Shown here in pieces: positions 33,099 through 39,714 of a DNA stretch of 39,994 bases. The notes under the pieces are model-generated. The model saw nothing but the letters and a program-made list of their open reading frames with translations, searched no databases and was not told where the DNA came from. A program made the translations under genes and the position numbers. Source of the DNA: Phycisphaerae bacterium (lineage in GTDB: Bacteria > Planctomycetota > Phycisphaerae > UBA1845 > UTPLA1); NCBI GenBank assembly GCA_030432035.1, contig JAUIHO010000015.1, forward strand, positions 1-39,994, read 5' to 3'. Each line of letters begins with the position of its first letter. The stretch's first letter is position 1.

Positions 33099-33121
33099 TA
33101 CAACGCGACCAATCACAAATG

Positions 33122-33160
33122 AAAAACGGGCGACTCATCAAACATGAGTCGCCCGTTTTC
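33122..33160. terminator. Strong bidirectional intrinsic terminator
   Basis: A 13-bp perfect stem (ACGGGCGACTCAT at 33126-33138 with ATGAGTCGCCCGT at 33144-33156) has a 5-base loop. It is extended by A/T pairs and a T-tract on the right and A-tract on the left. It separates the convergent Bax-inhibitor and aminotransferase genes. Confidence 0.93.
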
Positions 33161-33217
33161 TTATATCAACTTACGCCGGATTCACTCCGGCAGTCGCTTG
33201 CTAGCAAACGCTCTCGC

Positions 33218-34318
33218 TTAGCAAGGCACCACGTCTTTACGTGGCCGGCTCGTGGCACGCGGGGCCGGTCCGCTGCGGGCGTTTCCCAGGGGTTCCTCCT
33301 TGGGAATTACCGTCAACCAGTTGTGCGTATCCGGCACATCGCCGATCTGAATGCTGCGCAATTGCTTGTACAGCTTCTGGCATACGTCGCCCGGCGTCTC
33401 ACCGTCACCGTACACGACCTTTCGATCGCGGAACTGAATCGAACCGATCGGCGTAATCACTGCCGCCGTACCGCAGCAACCGGCTTCTTCGAATTCGAAG
33501 ATCTCTTCCACCGGCACCTGTCGGCGTTCGACGGTTAATCCCATCTCTTCGGCCAACGTCGTCAGCGACATATTCGTGATCGACGGCAGGATCGACGCGC
33601 TCTGCGGCGTGATATATTTGCCATCCTTGATCGCGAAGAAGTTGGCCGGGCCGGATTCGTCGATGAACTTCTTCTGCTTCGCGTCGAGATAGAGCACTTC
33701 GGTGTACCCCTTCTCGCGCGCGGCGATCGACGCTCGCATACCCGCGGCGTAGTTGCCACCGACCTTAGCATCGCCGACACCTTGCGGCGCGGCACGATCG
33801 ATCGCTTCTTCAACGATTAGGTTCACCGGCTTAAAGCCCGACTTGAAGTACGGCCCCACCGGCGTAACGAATACAACAAACATGTACTCATCGGCCGGTC
33901 GCACTCCGATGCGTGGGCCGATACCGATCACCAAAGGTCGCACATAAAGCGCAGCACCCGAACCGTACGGCGGCACGAAACGGCGATTGGCATTTACCAC
34001 GCGCTTTACCGCATCGACAAACATGTCATGCGGCACGGGTTGCATGTGAATCTTCTTGCAGGAGGCTTCCATGCGCTTGGCGTTTTCTTCGACGCGAAAG
34101 ACAGCCACATCACCGTTCTTCAACGAAAACGCCTTCAGCCCTTCGAAACATTCCTGACCGTAGTGCAAACAGGTGGAAGCCATATGCAGCGGAATGGTTT
34201 CTTCCGTATGGAGTTGGCCTTCGCTCCAAGCCCCGTCCTTCCAGTGGAAGCGGATGTTGTAGTCCGTCGAGCGGAATCCAAAATCCAGGTTGGGCCAGTC
34301 TAAGTTGGCTTTGTCCAT
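33218..34318 (-). CDS. ilvE: Branched-chain amino acid aminotransferase
   Basis: ATG at 34318 follows AAAGGAG at 7-base spacing, giving 366 residues and rejecting the longer frame to 34429. It is a fold-type IV PLP enzyme of the eukaryote-like BCAT group: TCLHYGQECFEGLKAF, YVRPLVIGIGPRIGVRPA, the PLP-lysine region VGGNYAAGM (Lys in AKVGGNY), and VLYLDAKQKKFIDESGPANFF. It transfers amino groups between 2-oxoglutarate and leucine, isoleucine or valine. The last 20 or so residues (ARSGPAPRATSRPRK...) form an unusual basic proline-rich tail. The leader starting near 34421 is about 100 bases and carries a TATAAT box. It is read convergently with the Bax-inhibitor gene. Confidence 0.93.
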   Translation of the reverse strand: MDKANLDWPNLDFGFRSTDYNIRFHWKDGAWSEGQLHTEETIPLHMASTCLHYGQECFEGLKAFSLKNGDVAVFRVEENAKRMEASCKKIHMQPVPHDMFVDAVKRVVNANRRFVPPYGSGAALYVRPLVIGIGPRIGVRPADEYMFVVFVTPVGPYFKSGFKPVNLIVEEAIDRAAPQGVGDAKVGGNYAAGMRASIAAREKGYTEVLYLDAKQKKFIDESGPANFFAIKDGKYITPQSASILPSITNMSLTTLAEEMGLTVERRQVPVEEIFEFEEAGCCGTAAVITPIGSIQFRDRKVVYGDGETPGDVCQKLYKQLRSIQIGDVPDTHNWLTVIPKEEPLGNARSGPAPRATSRPRKDVVPC

Positions 34319-34428
34319 CAGGGTTCTCCTTTCAACTGCTATGGTAAGCGACGCTACGGCGATAGCCGCAGGTCGTGACTTGGTCGGCCCGCTACCCTTC
34401 GAGAAGAGAATCTGAACCGTCTCTAACA

Positions 34429-34434
34429 ATTATA
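34429..34434 (-). promoter_or_regulatory. -10 element of the ilvE promoter
   Basis: On the minus strand this reads TATAAT, preceded 18 bases upstream by ATGCCA as a moderate -35. Transcription would start near 34422, leaving a leader of about 104 bases before the ilvE ATG. A small CGGC/GCCG hairpin lies in that leader. Confidence 0.5.
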
Positions 34435-34577
34435 ACGGATGAACGCCGCCCGTGGCATTGGCATCCGGACGGCGCTTCGACACCAAGGTATAGTCGAAAA
34501 GGCCTCCGCCGGTTCGTCTGAGCAATAACGAAAATCTCGAGCACAAACCACGCGCGAAAAGGCGTCTTGTAATATCT

Positions 34578-36140
34578 TTAAATGCCGAAAGTTGCGCGGC
34601 GTTCGTTGGCTCGGGCGCGAATTTTTTTCTTTTCGTCCGCAGTTATCCGAGCCACATTTTTGTACGACATCGCCATACGCTGATTCTTGCTCAGTTTCGC
34701 CTCATTACGCATTAAAAAATCCCAGTAAAACGTATTAAACGGACAGGAATCCTCATTACCCCGCGTCTTGCGGTCGTAGGGACAGTTTTTGCAATAATTG
34801 CTCATTTTGTTGATGTAATTGGCGCTGGCGGCGTACGGCTTGGTGCCGACGACACCCCCATCGGCGTGCATCACCATGCCGAGCGTATTGGGTAACGTGA
34901 CCCAATCGACCGCATCGACATACATGCCGAGATACCAATCGCTGATGGCGCGCGGGTCGATGCCGGCGATCAGCGCGAAGTTGCCTGTGATCATTAGCCG
35001 CTGGATGTGGTGACCGTAGCCGTGCTCCACGACCTGCCCCAAGCAATCGCGCATACACGCCATGTCGGTTTCGCCCGTCCAATAGAATTCGGGCAGCTTG
35101 CCGTGTTCGTCGAGGTGGTTGCGGCTGCCGTAGTCCGCCCCTTCATGCCAATACACGCCGCGGATGAGCTCGCGCCAGCCAAGTAACTGCCGCACGAAAC
35201 CTTCCACTGAGTTGATGGGCGCTTTGCCGGCGTCGTACGCTTCGACGGCACGATCGATAATCTCGCGCGGATGCAGCAGCTTCAGATTCACGGCTGGCGA
35301 AATGCGCGAATGGTATAGCCACGGCTGATCGGTCCACATCGCATCTTGGTATTTGCCGAAATTGGGTAGGCGTTTCTCGATAAAGTCGTCGAGCGCTTTG
35401 AGCGCTGTGCGACGCGTGACGGGCCATTGGAAATGATCGAGCTTGCCCGGCAGATCGGGCAAGACGCGTTCGACCAGTTCCATCACGTCGCGCGTGATCT
35501 CATCCACCGACGGCGTATAAGGCGCGGGCGGCTGCGGTGCCGACTTAAATGTCTCGCGATTCTCCTTGTCGAAGTTCCATTCGCCGCAGACGGGCTTGCC
35601 ATCCTTCTTCATCAGGATGCCGGTCTTCTTGCGCTGCTCGCGATAGAAATACTCCATCACGAGTTCCTTGCGACCTTCGGCCCATTCGGAAAACTCAGCG
35701 GGCGTCGTCAGAAAGTGTTGATCCTCAGTGACATCCAGATCGACCTTCAGCTTGCCCGCTAGCGACTGCAGCATTTGCAACACGCGCCACTCGCCCGGCA
35801 GCGTGCAGCGCAGTTTCTCCGGCGCAAACTGTTGCACCGTCTGCTTTATGCATTGGTATAGGGTTCCGGGATTATCCTCGTCATCGAGACGGTGATAAAT
35901 CACGCGGATGTCTTGCTTCTTCAATTCCATCGCGAAATGCCGCATGGCGCTAAGAAACAGCACCGTACGCTGCTTGTGACTGGGTACCTCTCGGCTCTCA
36001 CCCGCCGCTTCCATCATCAGAACGGCGTCGCGTTTTTTGTCTATCTCCTGCAGGACGGTTGCATCACGATCGAGTTGATCGCCAAAGATAATGATGAGGT
36101 TGCGCACGTCACCGCGCGGCGGGTGAATAAAAAAGGACAA
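34578..36140 (-). CDS. Iron-sulphur bacterial cryptochrome/(6-4) photolyase (FeS-BCP, PhrB type)
   Basis: The 520-residue protein belongs to the deoxyribodipyrimidine photolyase-related (DPRP) family. The N-terminal alpha/beta domain (IIIFGDQLD...) would bind the antenna chromophore, and the helical C-terminal half binds FAD. Four Cys residues, C362, C450, C453 and C466, have exactly the spacing (88, 3, 13) of the [4Fe-4S] ligands of Agrobacterium PhrB as I recall them (C350, C438, C441, C454). His377-His378 in YGHHIQR fall where PhrB has its paired active-site histidines. This points to light-driven repair of (6-4) photoproducts. It is the last gene of an operon headed by a sigma factor; its start is 4 bases from the preceding stop. 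Confidence 0.92.
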   Translation of the reverse strand: MSFFIHPPRGDVRNLIIIFGDQLDRDATVLQEIDKKRDAVLMMEAAGESREVPSHKQRTVLFLSAMRHFAMELKKQDIRVIYHRLDDEDNPGTLYQCIKQTVQQFAPEKLRCTLPGEWRVLQMLQSLAGKLKVDLDVTEDQHFLTTPAEFSEWAEGRKELVMEYFYREQRKKTGILMKKDGKPVCGEWNFDKENRETFKSAPQPPAPYTPSVDEITRDVMELVERVLPDLPGKLDHFQWPVTRRTALKALDDFIEKRLPNFGKYQDAMWTDQPWLYHSRISPAVNLKLLHPREIIDRAVEAYDAGKAPINSVEGFVRQLLGWRELIRGVYWHEGADYGSRNHLDEHGKLPEFYWTGETDMACMRDCLGQVVEHGYGHHIQRLMITGNFALIAGIDPRAISDWYLGMYVDAVDWVTLPNTLGMVMHADGGVVGTKPYAASANYINKMSNYCKNCPYDRKTRGNEDSCPFNTFYWDFLMRNEAKLSKNQRMAMSYKNVARITADEKKKIRARANERRATFGI

Positions 36141-36144
36141 GAGG

Positions 36145-36573
36145 CTAACTCCCAGATGGAATCATCAACAGGCATAGAACAGCACGCACACTCCATACCA
36201 CTGTACGCAGCCAATTGGTTTGTACCAGTCGCCGAATCACACGCGCATCGTGCGTTTTTTCCAAAGCGCGATGACATGGCACTTGAATAAGAAATGTCGA
36301 TAGCCAAAGCAGAACAGCTAAGCCAAAACCGATCCAAGCCAACCGTTGATCGATACCCGTCGGCGGCGCGAACGCCAGCCATCCCGCCGCAATCAGCTCG
36401 ATAAACATCGGCGGCAAAACGACAAATGTCGTTAAATGGGTGTGCCGTCGCTCGTAGGTTGGAAATTCGCCCGGCGCGATCGCGGCAAACAAAGGGTAAT
36501 GCACGACCTGCACGAACCAAATCACGCCCGTCATAAAGAGCGTGGCAAACGCATGGACGAATAATAGCGTCAT
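36145..36573 (-). CDS. Small membrane protein in photolyase operon, unknown function
   Basis: I start at the ATG at 36573 (MTLLFVHAFATLF), which lies 20 bases after the stop of the upstream gene; the longer frame to 36618 would overlap that gene. The 142 residues include four hydrophobic segments: FATLFMTGVIWFVQVVHY, TTFVVLPPMFIELIAAGWLAF, WIGFGLAVLLWLSTFLI and TVVWSVRAVLCLLM. The HYPLF...HTHLTTFVVLPPM sequence contains conserved-looking histidines near the membrane, which could bind heme or metal, as an inference. No family is recognised. Tight linkage (gap of 4 bases) to the FeS photolyase suggests a shared function. Confidence 0.72.
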   Translation of the reverse strand: MTLLFVHAFATLFMTGVIWFVQVVHYPLFAAIAPGEFPTYERRHTHLTTFVVLPPMFIELIAAGWLAFAPPTGIDQRLAWIGFGLAVLLWLSTFLIQVPCHRALEKTHDARVIRRLVQTNWLRTVVWSVRAVLCLLMIPSGS

Positions 36574-36593
36574 TAAGCGGCCCGATTTTCGAA

Positions 36594-37580
36594 TTAACCC
36601 ATCGCCGGAGCACCGCATACGCAGCCCAATTTGGACAAATCAACGCGATCCGCAGCCGACTGATGTCGATCTTCTTTTTTGATTTCCCCGTGATGCAAGA
36701 GAAACGCGCCTGGCATCTGAAGGCCGTCGCCTTCCAACTTGCCCACACCGTGGCCGGCGACGAACGCCACGACGGCGCGCAGAAACACTTTCGGGCCGAA
36801 CAGCTCGGAGAAACCTCCGACACGTAAACCGAACACGCGGTACAAGATACGTCGCGGATCGCTGATGCTGTGCGCATCGCTCAATCCGTATTCGGAAAGC
36901 ACGTCACTTGCCCGCTTTTCGTCGCTCATATGCACGAAACAAACTTGCGTATTGCTCGCTTTAATCGTGTCGTAGCAGCGCGCGATATCGGCAAGCGTAT
37001 CTCGACAAAACGTACAACCGAAATGCCGAAGAAATATAACGATCGTCGGTCGCTCGTTGCTCAACTCGGCAAGCGTTTGTCCGCGTTGCGTGGCGAATTG
37101 CCCCGAACGAATCGCATCGTCAAACGCCGGTAACTCACCCTGAAACGCCCGTGGTGCATGGTGGGCGTTGTACGCGTGCACCAAGATCATGAAAAATGGC
37201 GCCCACCAAATTAGGTCGTTTGTCAAAATCGTTAGGCCAAACTGCCACGGCAATTCACCATTGATCACGGCGATCACGAAACCGATAGGGCCGAAAATCT
37301 TACCCAACAACCCCACCAAGGTAATCGGCCAATGCACAAACGGATTTCGTGCGGCAGCGTAATAACCGATTCCGTACACACCCACGATCATGCCGACGCA
37401 TTGCCAGATGCCGGGATAGAGAGGCCGATCTATCCCGATCGCATCGAACAGCACAAACGGAAACAACACAACAGCCGCACCCCACAACAGGTTGTAGGCT
37501 GCGGCTGCTACGAGCGTGTATCGCATCCACTTAGGAGGAGCAGGAAGAGAATGCGAAGGCATCGCGTTTGACTCGATCAT
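36594..37580 (-). CDS. Membrane domain fused to peroxiredoxin-like (AhpC-TSA_2/SelL-like) domain
   Basis: ATG at 37580 follows GGAG at 9 bases; the TTG upstream is discarded. The 328 residues combine two parts. The N-terminal 140 residues have four hydrophobic helices (for example TLVAAAAYNLLWGAAVVLFP and WPITLVGLLGKIFGPIGFVIAVI). The C-terminal half is a thioredoxin-fold domain of the AhpC-TSA_2 or SelL type, recognised by PTIVIFLRHFGCTFCRDTLAD, where the C-x2-C pair is at 189-192 in this numbering. The tail ends in a further Cys pair (LGCVCG). A peroxide or disulphide reductase attached to the membrane would fit protection from photo-oxidative damage. It sits between the sigma gene and the photolyase pair in one operon. 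Confidence 0.78.
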   Translation of the reverse strand: MIESNAMPSHSLPAPPKWMRYTLVAAAAYNLLWGAAVVLFPFVLFDAIGIDRPLYPGIWQCVGMIVGVYGIGYYAAARNPFVHWPITLVGLLGKIFGPIGFVIAVINGELPWQFGLTILTNDLIWWAPFFMILVHAYNAHHAPRAFQGELPAFDDAIRSGQFATQRGQTLAELSNERPTIVIFLRHFGCTFCRDTLADIARCYDTIKASNTQVCFVHMSDEKRASDVLSEYGLSDAHSISDPRRILYRVFGLRVGGFSELFGPKVFLRAVVAFVAGHGVGKLEGDGLQMPGAFLLHHGEIKKEDRHQSAADRVDLSKLGCVCGAPAMG

Positions 37581-37634
37581 GCGGTCGTTCTCCAAGGTTG
37601 CTTCGAGATTTCGTAACGCCGACCGATGCTGATA

Positions 37635-38471
37635 TCAAAATTGCAACGCGGCGTCCGCCTCTAAAGCCGAACGAATCTTAGTCACGGCCGCGATTTGTAT
37701 TTGACGAATGCGCTCCTTGCTAACGTTCATTTCTCGGCCCAACGACTCAAGCGTCTTCTTCTTGATGCCGAACTCCATAGGGAAACGCTTGCCAATCACA
37801 AATCGCTCCGTGTCGGTCAGGTCCGCCGTGTTATCATCGAGCACGATGTTCAATCGTTCGGCCAAAAACTTCTGGTCGTCCTGATGCTTCACCGCTTGCA
37901 GATCGACTTCTTCAAATTCCGGATCGAAAGGTGCGTTGACCACTGCCGTGCGCTTCGCCGTCTTGCCGGCAGCACGCGAAAACGCGCGAATGATCGCGTT
38001 GCATCCGTAAGTGCTAAACCGATAACCCCGCCACGGATCGAACGTATCGACCGCCCGAAGCAGCGCCATCATGCCCTCACCGCGTAGATCGTCGTGCTCG
38101 AGATTGGTGAACCGGTTGCGACCGATCATTTCGTATACCAACCCCAGGTTCGCCTCGGTCAATCGCGACCGTACGAGGTGATATCGCTGCGTCCAGGTCG
38201 AGTACTGCTTCTTGGTTTTTCGCGTGAGCCGCTTTTCCGCCTTCAAGTAGAGCGTACGGAGCATGTGGGCACAGTAGTGAAGCTGTTTGAACACCACGGT
38301 TTCTTCCGCCGCCGTGATCCGGCCGGTCGATTCAACCGTATCGGGCCAATCGGCGAAGACTTCCGCCTCAAAGCCGGACACTTCCATGTCCGCGTTGTAA
38401 ATGTATGGCGGCGGTACGAGCCACGTATCCAGAGCCGGCTTATCTGACTTTTCGGTGACGACGCGTCGCAT
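37635..38471 (-). CDS. Sigma-70 family RNA polymerase sigma factor
   Basis: The 278-residue protein starts at ATG 38471, with AAGGAG 7 bases upstream. Region 2 is clear (about 105-175): LTEANLGLVYEMIGRN (2.1) and DDLRGEGMMALLRAVDTFDP then WRGYRFSTYGCNAIIRAFSRA (2.2-2.4). Region 4 is clear at the C-terminus (about 215-270): LTDTERFVIGKRF...TLESLGREMNVSKERIRQIQ, with a helix-turn-helix. Region 3 is missing or unrecognisable; residues 180-210 are only a short acidic linker. An N-terminal stretch (ITAAEETVVFKQLHYCAHML) may correspond to region 1.2. It is neither a typical RpoD nor a typical ECF factor. It heads the photolyase operon and diverges from a CarH/LitR-like regulator, so it likely directs a light or stress regulon. 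Confidence 0.85.
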   Translation of the reverse strand: MRRVVTEKSDKPALDTWLVPPPYIYNADMEVSGFEAEVFADWPDTVESTGRITAAEETVVFKQLHYCAHMLRTLYLKAEKRLTRKTKKQYSTWTQRYHLVRSRLTEANLGLVYEMIGRNRFTNLEHDDLRGEGMMALLRAVDTFDPWRGYRFSTYGCNAIIRAFSRAAGKTAKRTAVVNAPFDPEFEEVDLQAVKHQDDQKFLAERLNIVLDDNTADLTDTERFVIGKRFPMEFGIKKKTLESLGREMNVSKERIRQIQIAAVTKIRSALEADAALQF

Positions 38472-38523
38472 TTGGCAGCTCCTTGGGCTGTTGAACGTTT
38501 TCTATATCAATTCGTCCAAAACA

Positions 38524-38552
38524 TTCATAGCATCCGCGTCCGGCAATGTCAA
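38524..38552 (-). promoter_or_regulatory. Sigma-70-type promoter for sigma-factor/photolyase operon
   Basis: On the minus strand TTGACA (38552-38547) and TATGAA (38529-38524) are spaced by 17 bases. The 5' leader is about 45 bases and ends in AAGGAG before the ATG at 38471. It is back-to-back with the plus-strand promoter, with only 6 bases between the two -35 boxes. Confidence 0.65.
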
Positions 38553-38558
38553 GATAAT

Positions 38559-38588
38559 TTGCAAATTCAGCCAATAATGCCCTATACT
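38559..38588 (+). promoter_or_regulatory. Sigma-70-type promoter for CarH/LitR-like regulator
   Basis: TTGCAA (38559-38564) and TATACT (38583-38588) have an 18-base spacer. The leader to GTG 38674 is about 80 bases and contains a compound repeat, listed separately. Confidence 0.6.
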
Positions 38589-38600
38589 CGGTTAATACCA

Positions 38601-38640
38601 GTTCAAACCTGGTCCGCAAGCGGCCAGGATTCGTTCAAAA
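38601..38640. promoter_or_regulatory. Candidate operator: direct repeat flanking an inverted repeat
   Basis: GTTCAAA occurs at 38601-38607 and again at 38633-38639, 32 bases apart, close to three helical turns. Between them lies an imperfect inverted repeat with outer arms CCTGG (38608-38612) and CCAGG (38624-38628) and inner arms CCGC and GCGG. It is downstream of the plus-strand -10, where a bound repressor could block the regulator's own transcription. Confidence 0.45.
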
Positions 38641-38673
38641 CGCGTAAATCAGTCATTCTAACGAGGAAAGATA

Positions 38674-39597
38674 GTGAAACCTGTCGTCTCACCCAAAGAA
38701 CTGGCACTCGCAATTGGTGTCAGCGAATCCTCCATGAAACGCTGGGCGGACAGCGGCAAGATCACGGTTTCCCGCACCGCCGGCGGCCATCGACGGATTC
38801 CGATTCACGAGGCGATTCGGTTCATCCGCGACACCCGCTCCCCACTGATTCGCCCCGATATCCTCGGTTTGGAGTCGTCCCCTACTTCGACAGATGACAT
38901 AACCACATCCGACGCGGCCCACCGCTTCAGTCGAATTCTCATCGACGGCGATACCGCCGCCGCGCGTAGTATGCTGATGGCCCTGTATCTCGACGGCGTG
39001 AGCGTGGCCGACATCATCGACGACGTCGTGCAGCCTTCGATGCAGGAAATCGGCAAGCGCTGGGAACACGATTCGACCGGCGTTTATGAAGAACATCGAG
39101 CAACGGACATTTGTATTCAGGCGATGACGGAACTGCGTCTGGCTTTGCCGCAGGTGCCGAACGCGCCGATCGCGCTTGGCGGTGCCCCCAGTGGCGATCC
39201 GTATATCCTGCCATCGATGGCGGCGGCGATGGTACTGGCGGCGGAAGGCTTTTCCGCGGTCAACTTGGGGCCGAACTCACCGCTCGGGTCATTCAGTGAT
39301 GCCGTAAACGCAAACCAACCCAAACTCGTTTGGCTGACAGTGAGCCACATCACCAATCCGGCCACTATCAATCGAAGCGTGAAGGAATTCCTCGATTGGG
39401 CGAGCCAGAAATCCCTGAAAATCATCGTCGGCGGTTTTCAGATTCAAGGGTTGGACCCCACAGTTCTGCAGGGCGTGCGCGTCGGTCGGTCGATGCGCGA
39501 ACTCGCGGCCTTCGCCCATGGCCTACACACCGGCGGTCGCGTCTCCAACAACGGCAACGGCAACGGCTCAAACGGTGGTTCGCACTCCGACCAATAA
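38674..39597 (+). CDS. MerR-type regulator with CarH/LitR-like cobalamin-binding domain
   Basis: GTG at 38674 follows GAGG with a 7-base gap. The 307 residues comprise a MerR-like winged helix (1-60: VSPKELALAIGVSESSMKRW, GGHRRI), a four-helix B12-binding cap (about 78-155) and a Rossmann B12-binding domain (about 163-285). The cap holds W130-x9-E140-H141, matching the W-x9-EH signature of the AdoCbl photoreceptor CarH. In the Rossmann part the usual ExHxxG/DxHxxG loop reads D175-P-Y177-I-L-P180, so the cobalt-ligating His is Tyr and the Gly is Pro. The tail is a low-complexity Asn/Gly stretch. CarH/LitR proteins repress light-inducible genes in the dark. It diverges from the sigma-factor/photolyase operon and probably regulates it. 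Confidence 0.85.
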   Translation: MKPVVSPKELALAIGVSESSMKRWADSGKITVSRTAGGHRRIPIHEAIRFIRDTRSPLIRPDILGLESSPTSTDDITTSDAAHRFSRILIDGDTAAARSMLMALYLDGVSVADIIDDVVQPSMQEIGKRWEHDSTGVYEEHRATDICIQAMTELRLALPQVPNAPIALGGAPSGDPYILPSMAAAMVLAAEGFSAVNLGPNSPLGSFSDAVNANQPKLVWLTVSHITNPATINRSVKEFLDWASQKSLKIIVGGFQIQGLDPTVLQGVRVGRSMRELAAFAHGLHTGGRVSNNGNGNGSNGGSHSDQ

Positions 39598-39683
39598 ATA
39601 GGCCATTTCCGATCAAATCAAGTTGTTAGCCGATTTTCGGTCCTCCCCACTACCCGTTCGCGTCATATGCTCGATTAGAGGAG

Positions 39684-39707
39684 ACATTTACCGATCCGGG
39701 TAAATGT
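39684..39707. promoter_or_regulatory. Perfect inverted repeat just upstream of the last gene
   Basis: ACATTTACC (39684-39692) and GGTAAATGT (39699-39707) form a perfect 9-bp dyad with a 6-base spacer. GAGGAG stands immediately upstream (39678-39683) and the ATG at 39715 is 7 bases downstream. It could be a repressor operator, or in RNA a hairpin that brings the distant SD close to the start codon. Confidence 0.6.
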
Positions 39708-39714
39708 TCGCGCT

